Notes under the pieces: generated by a model | The model's database searches: none | Told to the model about the DNA's origin: nothing | Seen by the model: the letters and a program-made list of their open reading frames with translations, nothing else | Shown: positions 25,501 to 33,724 of the stretch, piece by piece | How positions within the stretch are numbered: the stretch's first letter is position 1 | Layout of the letters: each line of letters begins with the position of its first letter | Position numbers and translations under genes: made by a program | NCBI GenBank assembly: GCA_964458325.1 | Contig: CAYWIM010000027.1 | Coordinates: 1-50,458 of the forward strand | DNA length: 50,458 bases | DNA from: JAGMXM01 sp964458325 | GTDB taxonomy: Bacteria; Verrucomicrobiota; Verrucomicrobiia; Limisphaerales; UBA1319 | Reading direction: 5' to 3'

Positions 25501-26554
25501 GGGGGAGAAGCTGGATCTTGTCCACTTTCAGCACCGGGGTGTACTGCCACCGCTCGTCCATGGCTTCCTCGCCTGTGATCCGCACCTTGCGCTGGACGTA
25601 AGACCGCAGGTTCCAGTTGGTCGACGGGTTGTAGAGGTAATTGATCTTGCGGCCGGTCTCGATGCTGACCAGCTCGAACGCGCTGGGCGCCGGCAGGCTG
25701 TAGGTCGGCTGCACGATGCCCTCCCGGGTCACCACCCGCTTCACCGGCACCGAATCCGCGGCCGGCGCCGCCGTGACCGCCGGAGCCGGATCTTGCGGGA
25801 TCGCCGGCGGACGCGATTCGGGGGCCGGAGCGCTCACCACCGCGGGAAGCGCGGCCGGCGGGGCGGGAGGGGACACCACAGCTGGCGCAGGCGCCGGCGC
25901 AGGTGCAGCCTCTGGCTTCGGCGCAGGCACAGGCGCGGGCGCGGGTGTCGGAGGCAGGGCAGGGGCGGGGGCGGGGGCGGGTGTTGGCGCTGCAGTTCGA
26001 GCGATGGGACGCGCCGGTTCGACCGCCGGAGCCGGCGGGGCGGATGGACGGGCGGATGCCGCCGCCGCGGCTGCCGGCTTGCGGCTCACCAGGCTCGATG
26101 CCACATACGCGCTGGCGCTTTCGGGGCTGGCAATCTCGATCCAATCGTCCACCTGGCGGATGACCTGGACGGTGGCACCCTTCTCGAGGCGCGCCACGAC
26201 GCTGTAGTTCTCGCCGGGACCGGCACGCACGTTCAGGCGGCTGGCCTTGACGGTGTTCGGGCCCGGATTGACGTAGTCGGCGAACACCCAGGCGGTGATC
26301 TTCTCCGGCATCCGGATCCGGGTCCACTCCGAGGGCTCGCCCGGCTTGGGCTTGTCGATGGAGGCGGTATCGAGGATCCAGACGGCGTCGCCTTCCTTGA
26401 GCTGCGTGATGACCTCGCTCGACAGGGAAGGCAGCGCGCGCACGTTCGCGACACCCGCTTTGATCACCCCCGGATCAGCAGATTGCGACACCACCGCCGC
26501 CGCCAGGCTCAAGCACCATCCGAGCACCAGGACGGACCCAGGCTGTGTTTTCAT
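25490..26554 (-). CDS. Exported protein with two SH3 domains and a Pro/Ala linker
   Basis: 354 residues with a signal peptide (LVLGWCLSLAAAVVSQSA). Two bacterial SH3 domains follow: about 30-95 (VANVRALPSLSSEVITQLKE) and about 98-157 (SRLNVRAGPGENYSVVARLE). Then comes a linker of roughly 110 residues dominated by Ala-Pro repeats, and a conserved C-terminal segment of about 75 residues (INYLYNPSTNWNLRSYVQRK, VRITGEEAMDERW). SH3b domains often bind peptidoglycan, so a cell-envelope role is likely. The last segment is not a family I can name. It is coupled to the pseudouridine synthase by ATGA and to folD by an 11-base overlap. Confidence 0.85.
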   Translation of the reverse strand: MKTQPGSVLVLGWCLSLAAAVVSQSADPGVIKAGVANVRALPSLSSEVITQLKEGDAVWILDTASIDKPKPGEPSEWTRIRMPEKITAWVFADYVNPGPNTVKASRLNVRAGPGENYSVVARLEKGATVQVIRQVDDWIEIASPESASAYVASSLVSRKPAAAAAASARPSAPPAPAVEPARPIARTAAPTPAPAPAPALPPTPAPAPVPAPKPEAAPAPAPAPAVVSPPAPPAALPAVVSAPAPESRPPAIPQDPAPAVTAAPAADSVPVKRVVTREGIVQPTYSLPAPSAFELVSIETGRKINYLYNPSTNWNLRSYVQRKVRITGEEAMDERWQYTPVLKVDKIQLLPHGR

Positions 26555-27291
26555 AAGAATTCCAGTAAAGATTTAATCTCTCCGGCTGTCAAGGTCCGCC
26601 ATTTCCCAGGCGGCAGCTCGCCGAGCTTGATCGGCCCCACCTGCACGCGCTGCAGCCGAATGACCGTCCACCCCCGCGCCGCGCACAGCCTCCGGATCTC
26701 CCGTTTTTTGCCCTCGCGCATCTCGATCTCGAGGATGCTCTGGGAATGGTTGTGCGAGACGAGCCTGGCGGCGGCCGCCTGCAGCCGCTCCCCCTCATCC
26801 ATGATCCCCGCCCGCAGCGGGGCCAGGGCGGGCAGCTCGACCTTGCCGGCCACGGTCACCCGATATTTCTTGGAGACCCCATACCGCGGATGGGTCAGCT
26901 TGAGGCAGAACTCACCGTCGTTGGTCAGGAACATCAGCCCTTCGCTGTCGCGATCGAGGCGCCCGACCGAATACAGATCCTTCCACTCCAGCGGCAGCAG
27001 GTCGTGGATCCGCCGGCGCCCCGCCGAATCCCGCCGTGTGCATAAGAACCCGGGCGGCTTGTGGAGCGCGATGTAGAACTTGCGTCGCCGCCGCGCCACG
27101 ATCTGGCCCGCCACCTCGACCCGATCGCTTGCGGGGTCCACTCGAGTGCCCAACACCCGGACGGCAGACCCGTTCACCGCAACCTGGCCCGCCAGGATCA
27201 TCCGCTCCGCCGCCCGCCTCGAGGCCACGCCGGCCTCCGCCAGGAATTTCTGGAGCCGAATGCCTGCCAGCGATTCCCCCGGCCGGATCAC
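26551..27291 (-). CDS. RluB/RsuA-family pseudouridine synthase
   Basis: 246 residues if begun at the GTG at 27291, which overlaps the stop of the small basic protein as GTGA; an ATG at 27336 would put 15 extra residues inside that gene. An S4 RNA-binding domain (RLQKFLAEAGVASRRAAERM) is followed by the synthase domain. The latter has HKPPGFLCTRRD, the catalytic motif SVGRLDRDSEGLMFLTNDG (the Asp in GRLDRD) and EGKKREIRRLCAARGW. It isomerises a uridine in ribosomal RNA, most likely 23S in the RluB manner; the exact site cannot be read from sequence. The tight coupling to a basic, probably RNA-linked protein is notable. Confidence 0.95.
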   Translation of the reverse strand: MIRPGESLAGIRLQKFLAEAGVASRRAAERMILAGQVAVNGSAVRVLGTRVDPASDRVEVAGQIVARRRRKFYIALHKPPGFLCTRRDSAGRRRIHDLLPLEWKDLYSVGRLDRDSEGLMFLTNDGEFCLKLTHPRYGVSKKYRVTVAGKVELPALAPLRAGIMDEGERLQAAAARLVSHNHSQSILEIEMREGKKREIRRLCAARGWTVIRLQRVQVGPIKLGELPPGKWRTLTAGEIKSLLEFL

Positions 27292-27437
27292 GGCTTGGTC
27301 TTGCGCAAGCCGGTCACGCGGTCGCCCGCTTTCCATTGCCCGCGCTTCTTGAGCAGCTCGACCCGCTCGAACCGCTTGAGCACATTCCGCTTGGCGCCGA
27401 GTGTCGTGGCGGCGCGTAAACTCCGATGTTGTGACAT
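27288..27437 (-). CDS. Small basic protein of the Verrucomicrobia/Chlamydiae type
   Basis: A 49-residue protein beginning MSQHRSLRAATTLGAKRNVL. It continues KRFERVELLKKRGQWK and ends RVTGLRKTKP. The match to the small basic protein conserved in Verrucomicrobia and Chlamydiae (TIGR04137, from memory) is nearly full length. It has about 15 Arg/Lys against a handful of acidic residues, so nucleic acid or ribosome binding is likely, but no function is established. A strong ribosome-binding site precedes it. It heads the operon running down to 24155 and is coupled by GTGA to the pseudouridine synthase. It is the best taxonomic marker in the window. Confidence 0.93.
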   Translation of the reverse strand: MSQHRSLRAATTLGAKRNVLKRFERVELLKKRGQWKAGDRVTGLRKTKP

Positions 27438-27446
27438 AAGCCTGAT

Positions 27447-27452
27447 TCCTCT
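27447..27452 (-). promoter_or_regulatory. Ribosome-binding site of the small basic protein
   Basis: On the minus strand AGAGGA stands nine bases before the ATG at 27437. It is one of the few strong Shine-Dalgarno sites in the window and supports high expression and this start. Confidence 0.7.
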
Positions 27453-27607
27453 TCGATCCTGGGATTCATCGTCTCGCAGCCGGCTGCTGCCGGCCGCGGT
27501 CGGACGGTTTCGAATACCACAGCCCCCCGGAAATGCAAACCTTCATTTTCCGTTTTTCCGTTTGCTTTCGGCCGCGATTCCCCCTCCAATCGCACCCCTG
27601 GCGGATC

Positions 27608-28348
27608 ATGCAAGATACCTGGAAATCCACAGCCGGCTTCGATGCCTCCTGCGTCCAAGCCGCCATTTTCGACATGGACGGCGTCCTGGTGGACAGCGAG
27701 CCGCTCCATGAACGCGCCTACCGCGACATCTTCGCCGAGATGGGCTGCGCCGACACGCATGGCATCGATTTCGTCTCCTATTACGGCCGGTCGGACTGGA
27801 CGCTCTGGGCGGATTTCATCGAGCGCCATCGTCCCGCGCAGCCGATCGAGGAGCTTCTTGCGTGGAAACAGCGGCATTACCTCGAGCTCCTCCGCCGGGA
27901 AAAACCCATCATCGCCGATGCCGTCGCCCTCGTCCAGCAGCTCCACGCCCGGTTCCCGCTTGCGCTTGCTTCCGGCTCCCTCCACCCGGTGATCCAGGAG
28001 GTCTTCCACCTGGCGCCTGTCCTCCGGTCCCTCTTCCGGGCTGTCGTCAGCGTCCAGGACGTCCCCCATGGCAAGCCCGCCCCCGACGTGTTCCTCCGGG
28101 CGGCCTCGCTCCTGGGCGTCTCTCCCGCCGCCTGCTGCGTCATCGAGGATGCCCCCGCCGGAGTCGAGGCCGCCCGCGCCGCCGGCATGGCCGTCATCGC
28201 CATCACCAATTCTCTCCCCCCCGAAAAGCTCGCCCGCGCCACCCGCGTCGTCTCCCGCTACTCCGAGATCGCCGATCTCCTGCTCGGCCCCGGGCGCGGC
28301 GGCGATTCCCGCTTGCGCCCCCCGGCTGAGCTCCGCGGTCGCGGATAA
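27608..28348 (+). CDS. HAD-superfamily hydrolase, beta-phosphoglucomutase-like
   Basis: 246 residues from the ATG at 27608; the frame is open to 27533, but the earlier part does not resemble the family. Motif I is FDMDGVLVDSEPLH with Asp22 and Asp24, motif II is the serine of LASGSLHP, motif III the lysine of GKPAPDVFLRAA, and motif IV VIEDAPAGVEAARAAGM. A helical cap lies between motifs I and II. This is the PGMB/phosphatase branch; it acts on a small sugar phosphate or similar, not resolvable here. The last 30 residues (after YSEIADLLL) are low-complexity and lie antisense to the end of uvrB, so the native end may have been extended. Confidence 0.92.
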   Translation: MQDTWKSTAGFDASCVQAAIFDMDGVLVDSEPLHERAYRDIFAEMGCADTHGIDFVSYYGRSDWTLWADFIERHRPAQPIEELLAWKQRHYLELLRREKPIIADAVALVQQLHARFPLALASGSLHPVIQEVFHLAPVLRSLFRAVVSVQDVPHGKPAPDVFLRAASLLGVSPAACCVIEDAPAGVEAARAAGMAVIAITNSLPPEKLARATRVVSRYSEIADLLLGPGRGGDSRLRPPAELRGRG

Positions 28349-30348
28349 GAGATCGCGGATGGGGATCCTCGCGCTGCCGCCGGCTCCCCAGCACCCTTGC
28401 GCAGCTCGCGGACCTGGTCCCGCAGCAGCGCCGCCTTTTCGAACTCGAGCCGGTCGGCCGCCGCGATCATCTCGGCTTCGAGCTCGCGGATCGTCTCGGT
28501 GATGTCGAAGCTGCCGCCGGCATCGTTGATCACCGCCGCCGCGTAATCCCCTCCCGGGCGCGCCAGGGCCAGCCCTTCCTCGATCGGGCGGCTGACGCCG
28601 CGGGGCACGATCCCATGCGCCGCGTTGTAGGCCAGCTGCTTCTGGCGGCGATACTCCGTCGCCGCGAGGAATTTTTGGATGCTCTGCGTCAGCCGGTCGG
28701 CGTAGAGGATCACGGCGCCGTGCAGGTGCCGCGCCGCGCGCCCTGCCGTCTGGGTGAGGCTGGTCGCCGAACGCAGGTAGCCCTCCTTGTCGGCGTCGAG
28801 GATCGCCACCAGGGCGACCTCCGGCAGATCGAGCCCCTCCCGCAACAGGTTGATCCCCACCAGCACGTCGAAATCGCCCTTCCGAAGCGCCCGCAGGATC
28901 TCGACCCGCTCGATGGCCCCGATCTCGCTGTGCAGATACCGGACATTGATCCCGATGTCGCGCAGGTAATCGGTGAGCTCCTCGGCCGTCCGCTTGGTGA
29001 GGGTGGTGACCAGGACGCGCTCGCCGGCCTCGGCCCGCCGCCGGATCTCCTCGATCAGATCGTCGATCTGCCCGCCCAGCGGCTTGACCGTCACCGGCGG
29101 ATCCACCAGCCCCGTCGGCCGCACGATCAGCTCCGCCACGCGCGGCCCCGACCATCCCAGCTCCCGGTCCCCGGGCGTGGCGCTCACGTAGATCGCCTGC
29201 CCCTGCAGCCCCTGGAACTCATCGAAGCTCAGCGGCCGGTTGTCCAGCGCGCTCGGCAGCCGAAACCCGTAATCCACCAGCACCGTCTTCCGCGACCGGT
29301 CCCCGGCATGCATCCCCCCGATCTGCGGCACCGTCGCGTGCGACTCGTCGATGACCAGCAGATAATCCGGCGGGAAGAAATCCAGCAGCGTGCAGGGGCG
29401 CGACCCCGGCGCCCGCCCGCTCAGATGCCTCGAGTAATTCTCGATCCCGGAGCAAAACCCCATCTCGAGCATCATCTCGAGGTCGTATTCGGTCCGCATC
29501 TTGACCCGCTGGGCCTCGATCAGCTTGTTGCGCGCCTCGAACCAGGCGATCCGCTCGCCCAGCTCCTCTCGGATGGCCAGCGCCGCCCTCTTGATCTTGT
29601 CCAGCGGCGTCACAAACTGCCGGCCCGGATAGACCGTCACCGAGCTCAGTGCGGCCCCGGCCCGCCCCGTCAGCGGATCGAAGCGCGCGATCCGCTCGAT
29701 CTCCTCGCCGAAAAACTCGATCCGCAGCCCGTCCTCCTCGGCCGCCGGGCGGACCTCGACGGTGTCGCCGCGCGCGCGGAACTGGCCGCGGCTCAGCTCG
29801 ACGTCGTTCCGGCTGTATTGGAGGTCGACGAGGCGCTCGAGGAGCAGCTCGCGCCCCATCTCCTGCCCCACCCGGAGCGGGATCACCATCGCCTCGTAAT
29901 CCTCCTTGCTGCCGATCCCGTAAATGCAGGAGACGCTCGCCACCACAATCACATCCCGCCGCGCGAACAGCGAGCTCATCGTCGAGAGCCGCAGCCGCTC
30001 GATCTCCTCGTTGATGCTCGAGTCCTTCTCGATGTAGGTGTCCGTGCTCGGGAGGTAGGCCTCCGGCTGGTAATAGTCGAAGTAGCTCACGAAATACTCG
30101 ACGGCGTTCTCGGGAAAGAACGACTTGAACTCGGCGTAGAGCTGAGCCGCCAGGGTCTTGTTGTGCGAGATCACCAGCGCCGGCCGGCTCAGCGCCGCAA
30201 TGACGTTGGCGACCGTGTAGGTCTTTCCCGAGCCTGTGACCCCCAGCAGAGTCTGGTGGCGCTCCCCGGCCTCCAGCCACGCCGTCAGCCGGGCGATCGC
30301 CTCCGGCTGGTCCCCTGTCGGCTCAAATGGCGCCACCAGCTTGAACAT
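28258..30348 (-). CDS. uvrB: Excinuclease ABC subunit B
   Basis: 696 residues. UvrB verifies DNA damage after UvrA loading and recruits UvrC in nucleotide excision repair. Walker A is GVTGSGKT at residues 36-43. The beta-hairpin that grips DNA is YFDYYQPEAYLPSTDTYIEK. The helicase motifs LVIDESHATVPQIGGMHAGD and TQTAGRAARHL are intact. The UVR motif that contacts UvrC is near the end (LEFEKAALLRDQVRELR). About 35 further residues, rich in Ser/Pro/Arg, follow the UVR motif and overlap the convergent HAD gene by 91 bases. A terminal extension of this kind is unusual and may reflect loss of the original stop. Confidence 0.98.
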   Translation of the reverse strand: MFKLVAPFEPTGDQPEAIARLTAWLEAGERHQTLLGVTGSGKTYTVANVIAALSRPALVISHNKTLAAQLYAEFKSFFPENAVEYFVSYFDYYQPEAYLPSTDTYIEKDSSINEEIERLRLSTMSSLFARRDVIVVASVSCIYGIGSKEDYEAMVIPLRVGQEMGRELLLERLVDLQYSRNDVELSRGQFRARGDTVEVRPAAEEDGLRIEFFGEEIERIARFDPLTGRAGAALSSVTVYPGRQFVTPLDKIKRAALAIREELGERIAWFEARNKLIEAQRVKMRTEYDLEMMLEMGFCSGIENYSRHLSGRAPGSRPCTLLDFFPPDYLLVIDESHATVPQIGGMHAGDRSRKTVLVDYGFRLPSALDNRPLSFDEFQGLQGQAIYVSATPGDRELGWSGPRVAELIVRPTGLVDPPVTVKPLGGQIDDLIEEIRRRAEAGERVLVTTLTKRTAEELTDYLRDIGINVRYLHSEIGAIERVEILRALRKGDFDVLVGINLLREGLDLPEVALVAILDADKEGYLRSATSLTQTAGRAARHLHGAVILYADRLTQSIQKFLAATEYRRQKQLAYNAAHGIVPRGVSRPIEEGLALARPGGDYAAAVINDAGGSFDITETIRELEAEMIAAADRLEFEKAALLRDQVRELRKGAGEPAAARGSPSAISYPRPRSSAGGRKRESPPRPGPSRRSAISE

Positions 30349-30471
30349 GCCCGAATCCTTGAACAGCCAGCCGGATTGTCAAGCTGCCAGGTTCGGCTGG
30401 CTCGGGGCATCCGGCGCCGCCTGCAGGCCGGCCTCGCGACAGGCCGCTCGGCTTCGGCCCGGCGCGGCGGG

Positions 30472-31449
30472 TCAGTCCGGGTCGCCGATTCGATCCAGCG
30501 CGACCGCGGCGAGGATCACCAGGCCTTTGATGACCTGCTGCCAAAAGGGCGACACTTCGAGCAGCACGAGCCCGTTGTTGAGAACCCCGATGATCAGGCA
30601 TCCCAGAACGGTGCCGAGCACGGAGCCGCGTCCGCCGCTGAGCGAGGTGCCGCCGATGACCACGGCGGCGATGGAATCGAGCTCGTAGCCGATGCCGGCG
30701 CTCGGGGTCGCGGAGTCGAGCCGGGCGGTGAGCAGAAGCCCCGCCACGCCCGCCAGCGCGCCGCCCAGCGCATAGACAGCCACCTTGATGGCCCGGAGGT
30801 TGAGCCCGCTGAGCCGCGCGGCCCGCTCGTTGCCGCCGATCGCGTACAGATAGCGGCCCAGGCGCGTCTTGCGCGTGACCAGGACAAACACGGCGATGAG
30901 CGCGCCGGAGATCCACACCGGCATCGGCAGCCCCAGCCAATGGCCGGTCCCGATGAAGCCGAACTGGGTCCCCAGACCCGTGATGGGAAACCCTTGGGTC
31001 CAAAGCTGCGTCAGGCCCCGCGCGATGCTCAACATGCCCAGCGTCGCGACAAAGGGCGGCAGCCGGAACCGCGTGATGGCCCAGCCGTTGAAGGCGCCCA
31101 GAAGCGCGCCGACGGCGATCCCCGCCACCATGGCGCCCCAGGGTGTGAACTGGATCGCAACGCCCCACACTGGAAGCCCGATCCCGTTCTTCAGCAGGCC
31201 CGCCGCAACCGCCCCCGCGAACGCCAGCACCGAGCCGACCGACAGATCGATGCCCCCGCTCAGGATCACCAGCGTCATGCCGATCGAGAGACAGAGATTG
31301 ACCGAGATCTGCCTCAGGACGTTCAGGGCGTTTTCCTGGCTGAGGAACGTGTCGGACACCTGGGGGTGCAGGCTCAGGAATGCCACCATCAGCAGCAGCG
31401 CGGCGATGCTCTGAAACCGGGCCAGATAGGATGACGATGGCGGAAACAT
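30472..31449 (-). CDS. Ribose-type sugar ABC transporter permease (RbsC-like)
   Basis: 325 residues from the ATG at 31449 (MFPPSSSYLARFQS); the frame is open far upstream, but that part is antisense-free overlap with the ATPase gene and is not coding. About ten membrane segments are seen, with family motifs GMTLVILSGGIDLSVGSVLA, RFRLPPFVATLGMLSIARG, YAIGGNERAARLSGLN and DSIAAVVIGGTSLSGGRGSV. It forms the membrane channel of a CUT2-family pentose/hexose importer with the double ATPase upstream. It is the last gene of the sugar operon that starts at 39456, separated from the ATPase by 26 bases. Confidence 0.96.
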   Translation of the reverse strand: MFPPSSSYLARFQSIAALLLMVAFLSLHPQVSDTFLSQENALNVLRQISVNLCLSIGMTLVILSGGIDLSVGSVLAFAGAVAAGLLKNGIGLPVWGVAIQFTPWGAMVAGIAVGALLGAFNGWAITRFRLPPFVATLGMLSIARGLTQLWTQGFPITGLGTQFGFIGTGHWLGLPMPVWISGALIAVFVLVTRKTRLGRYLYAIGGNERAARLSGLNLRAIKVAVYALGGALAGVAGLLLTARLDSATPSAGIGYELDSIAAVVIGGTSLSGGRGSVLGTVLGCLIIGVLNNGLVLLEVSPFWQQVIKGLVILAAVALDRIGDPD

Positions 31450-31475
31450 AAATGCGTCGAGGTTCCAGCGCCGGT

Positions 31476-33047
31476 TCAACCCCGCGTTTCCTCCGGGCGC
31501 TCGAGCCCCATGTTTCGGGGCAGGGCGGCCTTGAGGATCGTTACCTCGTCCGCCTGGCCGCGGGCGAACTCCGCGGTTATCCGACCCTCGCACATCACGA
31601 GGATCCGGTCGGCGACCCCGAGGATCTCGGGCAGCTCGGACGACACGAGCACCACGCCCAGGCCGCCTGCGACCAGTTCGTCGATGAGCGCATGGATTTC
31701 CCCTTTGGCTTGGACGTCGATGCCGCGGGTGGGCTCGTCCAGGAGGAGGATCTTCGGCTGGGCGGCCAGCCATTTGGCCAGCACCACCTTTTGCTGATTG
31801 CCGCCGCTGAGGTGGAGGACACGCTCCCGGACCGAGGGCGTCCGCGTGCGCAGCCGCTTCACGTAGCGTTCGGCGAGGGCCGCCTCGAGCCGGGCGTCGA
31901 TCAGCCCCAGCCGCTCCGTCTGGGCGATGGATGCCAGGCTGATGTTGGCGGCGACGCTGAGGGAGGGCGCCAGCCCTTCGCGCTTTCGATCCTCGGGCGC
32001 CAGCGCCACGCCGGCATCGATCGCCTGGCGCGGGCTCTCGAACCACACGGGCCGGCCGTCGACGGCCATCCGGCCGCGCGCGCGCCGGGGATGGAGCCCG
32101 AAGATGGTCTCGAGCAGCTCCGTCCGCCCCGCCCCCATCAGGCCGAAGATGCCGAGCACCTCCCCGCGCCGCAGCGCCAGCGACACATCCCGCACCGAGA
32201 AATCGCCCGGACGATCGGGATGCTCGAGGTGGAGCCCCTCGACTCGCAGAACCTCCTCCGACGGCTCGTGCGGACGCCGCGCGAACTGGTCCGAAAGGTC
32301 GCGCCCGACCATCTGCCGGATGATCTCGTCGCGCGAGGCGTTGCATGCCGGGCTCGAGCCCGCGTTGCGGCCGTCGCGCAGCACGGTGAGCTCGTCGGCG
32401 ATGAGCGGCAGCTCATCGAGCTTGTGCGTGATGTAGATCATGGCGACGCCCTCGCGCTTGAGCTGGCGGATGAGATCGTGCAGGACGGCCGTCTCGTGCT
32501 CCGTGATGGCCGATGTGGGCTCGTCCAGGATCAGGAGCCGCGCCTGCATCGAGAGCGCCCGGGCGATCTCGACGATCTGCTGCTGGCCGACACGCAGGCG
32601 GGCGGCCGGGGTCTGGGGCGGGATATCGAGCCCGAGGCGGCCCAGCCATGCGGCGGCCTCGCGATTCATCCGGGCGTCGTCGATCAGCCCTCCGCGCGCC
32701 AGCGGTTCCCGGCCCAGAAAGATGTTCTGCCCCACGGTGAGATGCGGGATGAGATTCAGTTCCTGGAAGATGATGGCGATGCCGGCTTGGCGCGCCTCGC
32801 GGGTGTTGCGAAACGACACCCGCCGGCCATCGAGCCGGATCTCGCCCCGATCCGGGGGGAACACCCCGGCGAGGATGTTCATGAGCGTGGACTTGCCCGC
32901 GCCGTTCTCTCCAAGGAGTGCGTGGAGCCGGCCGCGCCGCACGGTGATCGACACCTCCTCGAGCGCGCGCACCCCCGGGAACGATTTGCAGATCCCCCGC
33001 GCTTCCAGGACGACTTCCGGATCGACGGCAGCGGGATTCATGGCCAC
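31476..33047 (-). CDS. Sugar ABC transporter double ATP-binding protein (RbsA/MglA-like)
   Basis: 523 residues with two fused ABC domains, the mark of CUT2 importers. The first has Walker A GENGAGKST near residue 46, signature LRVGQQQIVEIARAL and Walker B LLILDEPTSAI. The second has the degenerate Walker A GLMGAGRTELLE usual in this family, signature LSGGNQQKVVLAKWL and LLLDEPTRGIDV. It energises import of the sugar handled by the catabolic genes upstream. Its start overlaps the end of the DUF2291 gene by 10 bases. Confidence 0.97.
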   Translation of the reverse strand: MAMNPAAVDPEVVLEARGICKSFPGVRALEEVSITVRRGRLHALLGENGAGKSTLMNILAGVFPPDRGEIRLDGRRVSFRNTREARQAGIAIIFQELNLIPHLTVGQNIFLGREPLARGGLIDDARMNREAAAWLGRLGLDIPPQTPAARLRVGQQQIVEIARALSMQARLLILDEPTSAITEHETAVLHDLIRQLKREGVAMIYITHKLDELPLIADELTVLRDGRNAGSSPACNASRDEIIRQMVGRDLSDQFARRPHEPSEEVLRVEGLHLEHPDRPGDFSVRDVSLALRRGEVLGIFGLMGAGRTELLETIFGLHPRRARGRMAVDGRPVWFESPRQAIDAGVALAPEDRKREGLAPSLSVAANISLASIAQTERLGLIDARLEAALAERYVKRLRTRTPSVRERVLHLSGGNQQKVVLAKWLAAQPKILLLDEPTRGIDVQAKGEIHALIDELVAGGLGVVLVSSELPEILGVADRILVMCEGRITAEFARGQADEVTILKAALPRNMGLERPEETRG

Positions 33048-33706
33048 TCCGCGCGGAGGGGGATGACGGTCAGAACCTGCGGCTCGGCGCCCTCCTCGAG
33101 CTCCGCGCAGCCCGCAAAACGGATGGCCTTTCCGACTGCCGCCCGGTCGCGCAGCGCCGGCGCGACCTGGGTTTCCACGATGAGGTTCAGCTCGGTCGAG
33201 AGAGCGTTGAAGTCCTGCGAGTTCGGGAATGCGCTGACATCCAGGAGCCCGGTTGCATCCCGCACAGCGTTGCCGAACAGCAGGCCGGTCGCCAGGCGGA
33301 CCGTGGCGTGAGCGCCGCCATCGAGGGTCACCTCGACCGCCTCGTCACCGACGGCGGCCACCCGGCCCGAGCCCCGCACCAGGAACAGCGTCGCGCCGCC
33401 AATCCCCAGGGCGCGCCCGTGCAGCGCCCGCGCTGCGGCAGCGTCCTCTCGCAGGGCGGCAAGCAGATCGTTCAGCTCGATGGCGCGATCCGCGGCCGGC
33501 AGCAGCTTCGATTCCCAGAATCTCGATGCGTGCTCGGCAGCGTCGAATGCGGATGCCCGCTGCTCCTGATGCGCCAGCTCGAGGGGAACGACGCGAAAGA
33601 GCGGGAAACGCCAGCACGCGGCGCCGGCGCAGCCCAGGAGGGCCAGGCCGAGGATCGAGCGCCGAATCCATCGGCGCTCGGGTGCGCGCGGCGCATGATC
33701 GTTCAT
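33038..33706 (-). CDS. DUF2291 protein of a sugar ABC operon
   Basis: 222 residues. There is one membrane anchor at about 16-34 (SILGLALLGCAGAACWRFP, with a possible lipobox Cys) and then an exported domain. FDAAEHASRFWESKLLPAA, GRALGIGGATLFLVRGSGRV and LDVSAFPNSQDFNALSTELN mark the DUF2291 family, which is found almost only within ribose/xylitol-type ABC transporter operons. Its job there is not established; an envelope accessory to uptake is likely. It sits 18 bases after the binding-protein gene and overlaps the ATPase gene. Confidence 0.87.
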   Translation of the reverse strand: MNDHAPRAPERRWIRRSILGLALLGCAGAACWRFPLFRVVPLELAHQEQRASAFDAAEHASRFWESKLLPAADRAIELNDLLAALREDAAAARALHGRALGIGGATLFLVRGSGRVAAVGDEAVEVTLDGGAHATVRLATGLLFGNAVRDATGLLDVSAFPNSQDFNALSTELNLIVETQVAPALRDRAAVGKAIRFAGCAELEEGAEPQVLTVIPLRAEWP

Positions 33707-33724
33707 CGGTGCGGCGAGGCGGGG

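Noticed and set aside
25830..26060. Tandem DNA repeat or CRISPR-like array
   Set aside because: It is the Ala/Pro-coding linker of the SH3 protein; units are irregular and there are no spacers.
27292..27336. ATG start for the pseudouridine synthase at 27336
   Set aside because: It would lie well inside the small basic protein gene; the GTG at 27291 makes a normal 4-base GTGA overlap.
31450..32346. Upstream extension of the RbsC-like permease frame to 624 codons
   Set aside because: The extra 299 codons overlap the ATPase gene in another frame and have no membrane or ABC features; family start is at 31449.
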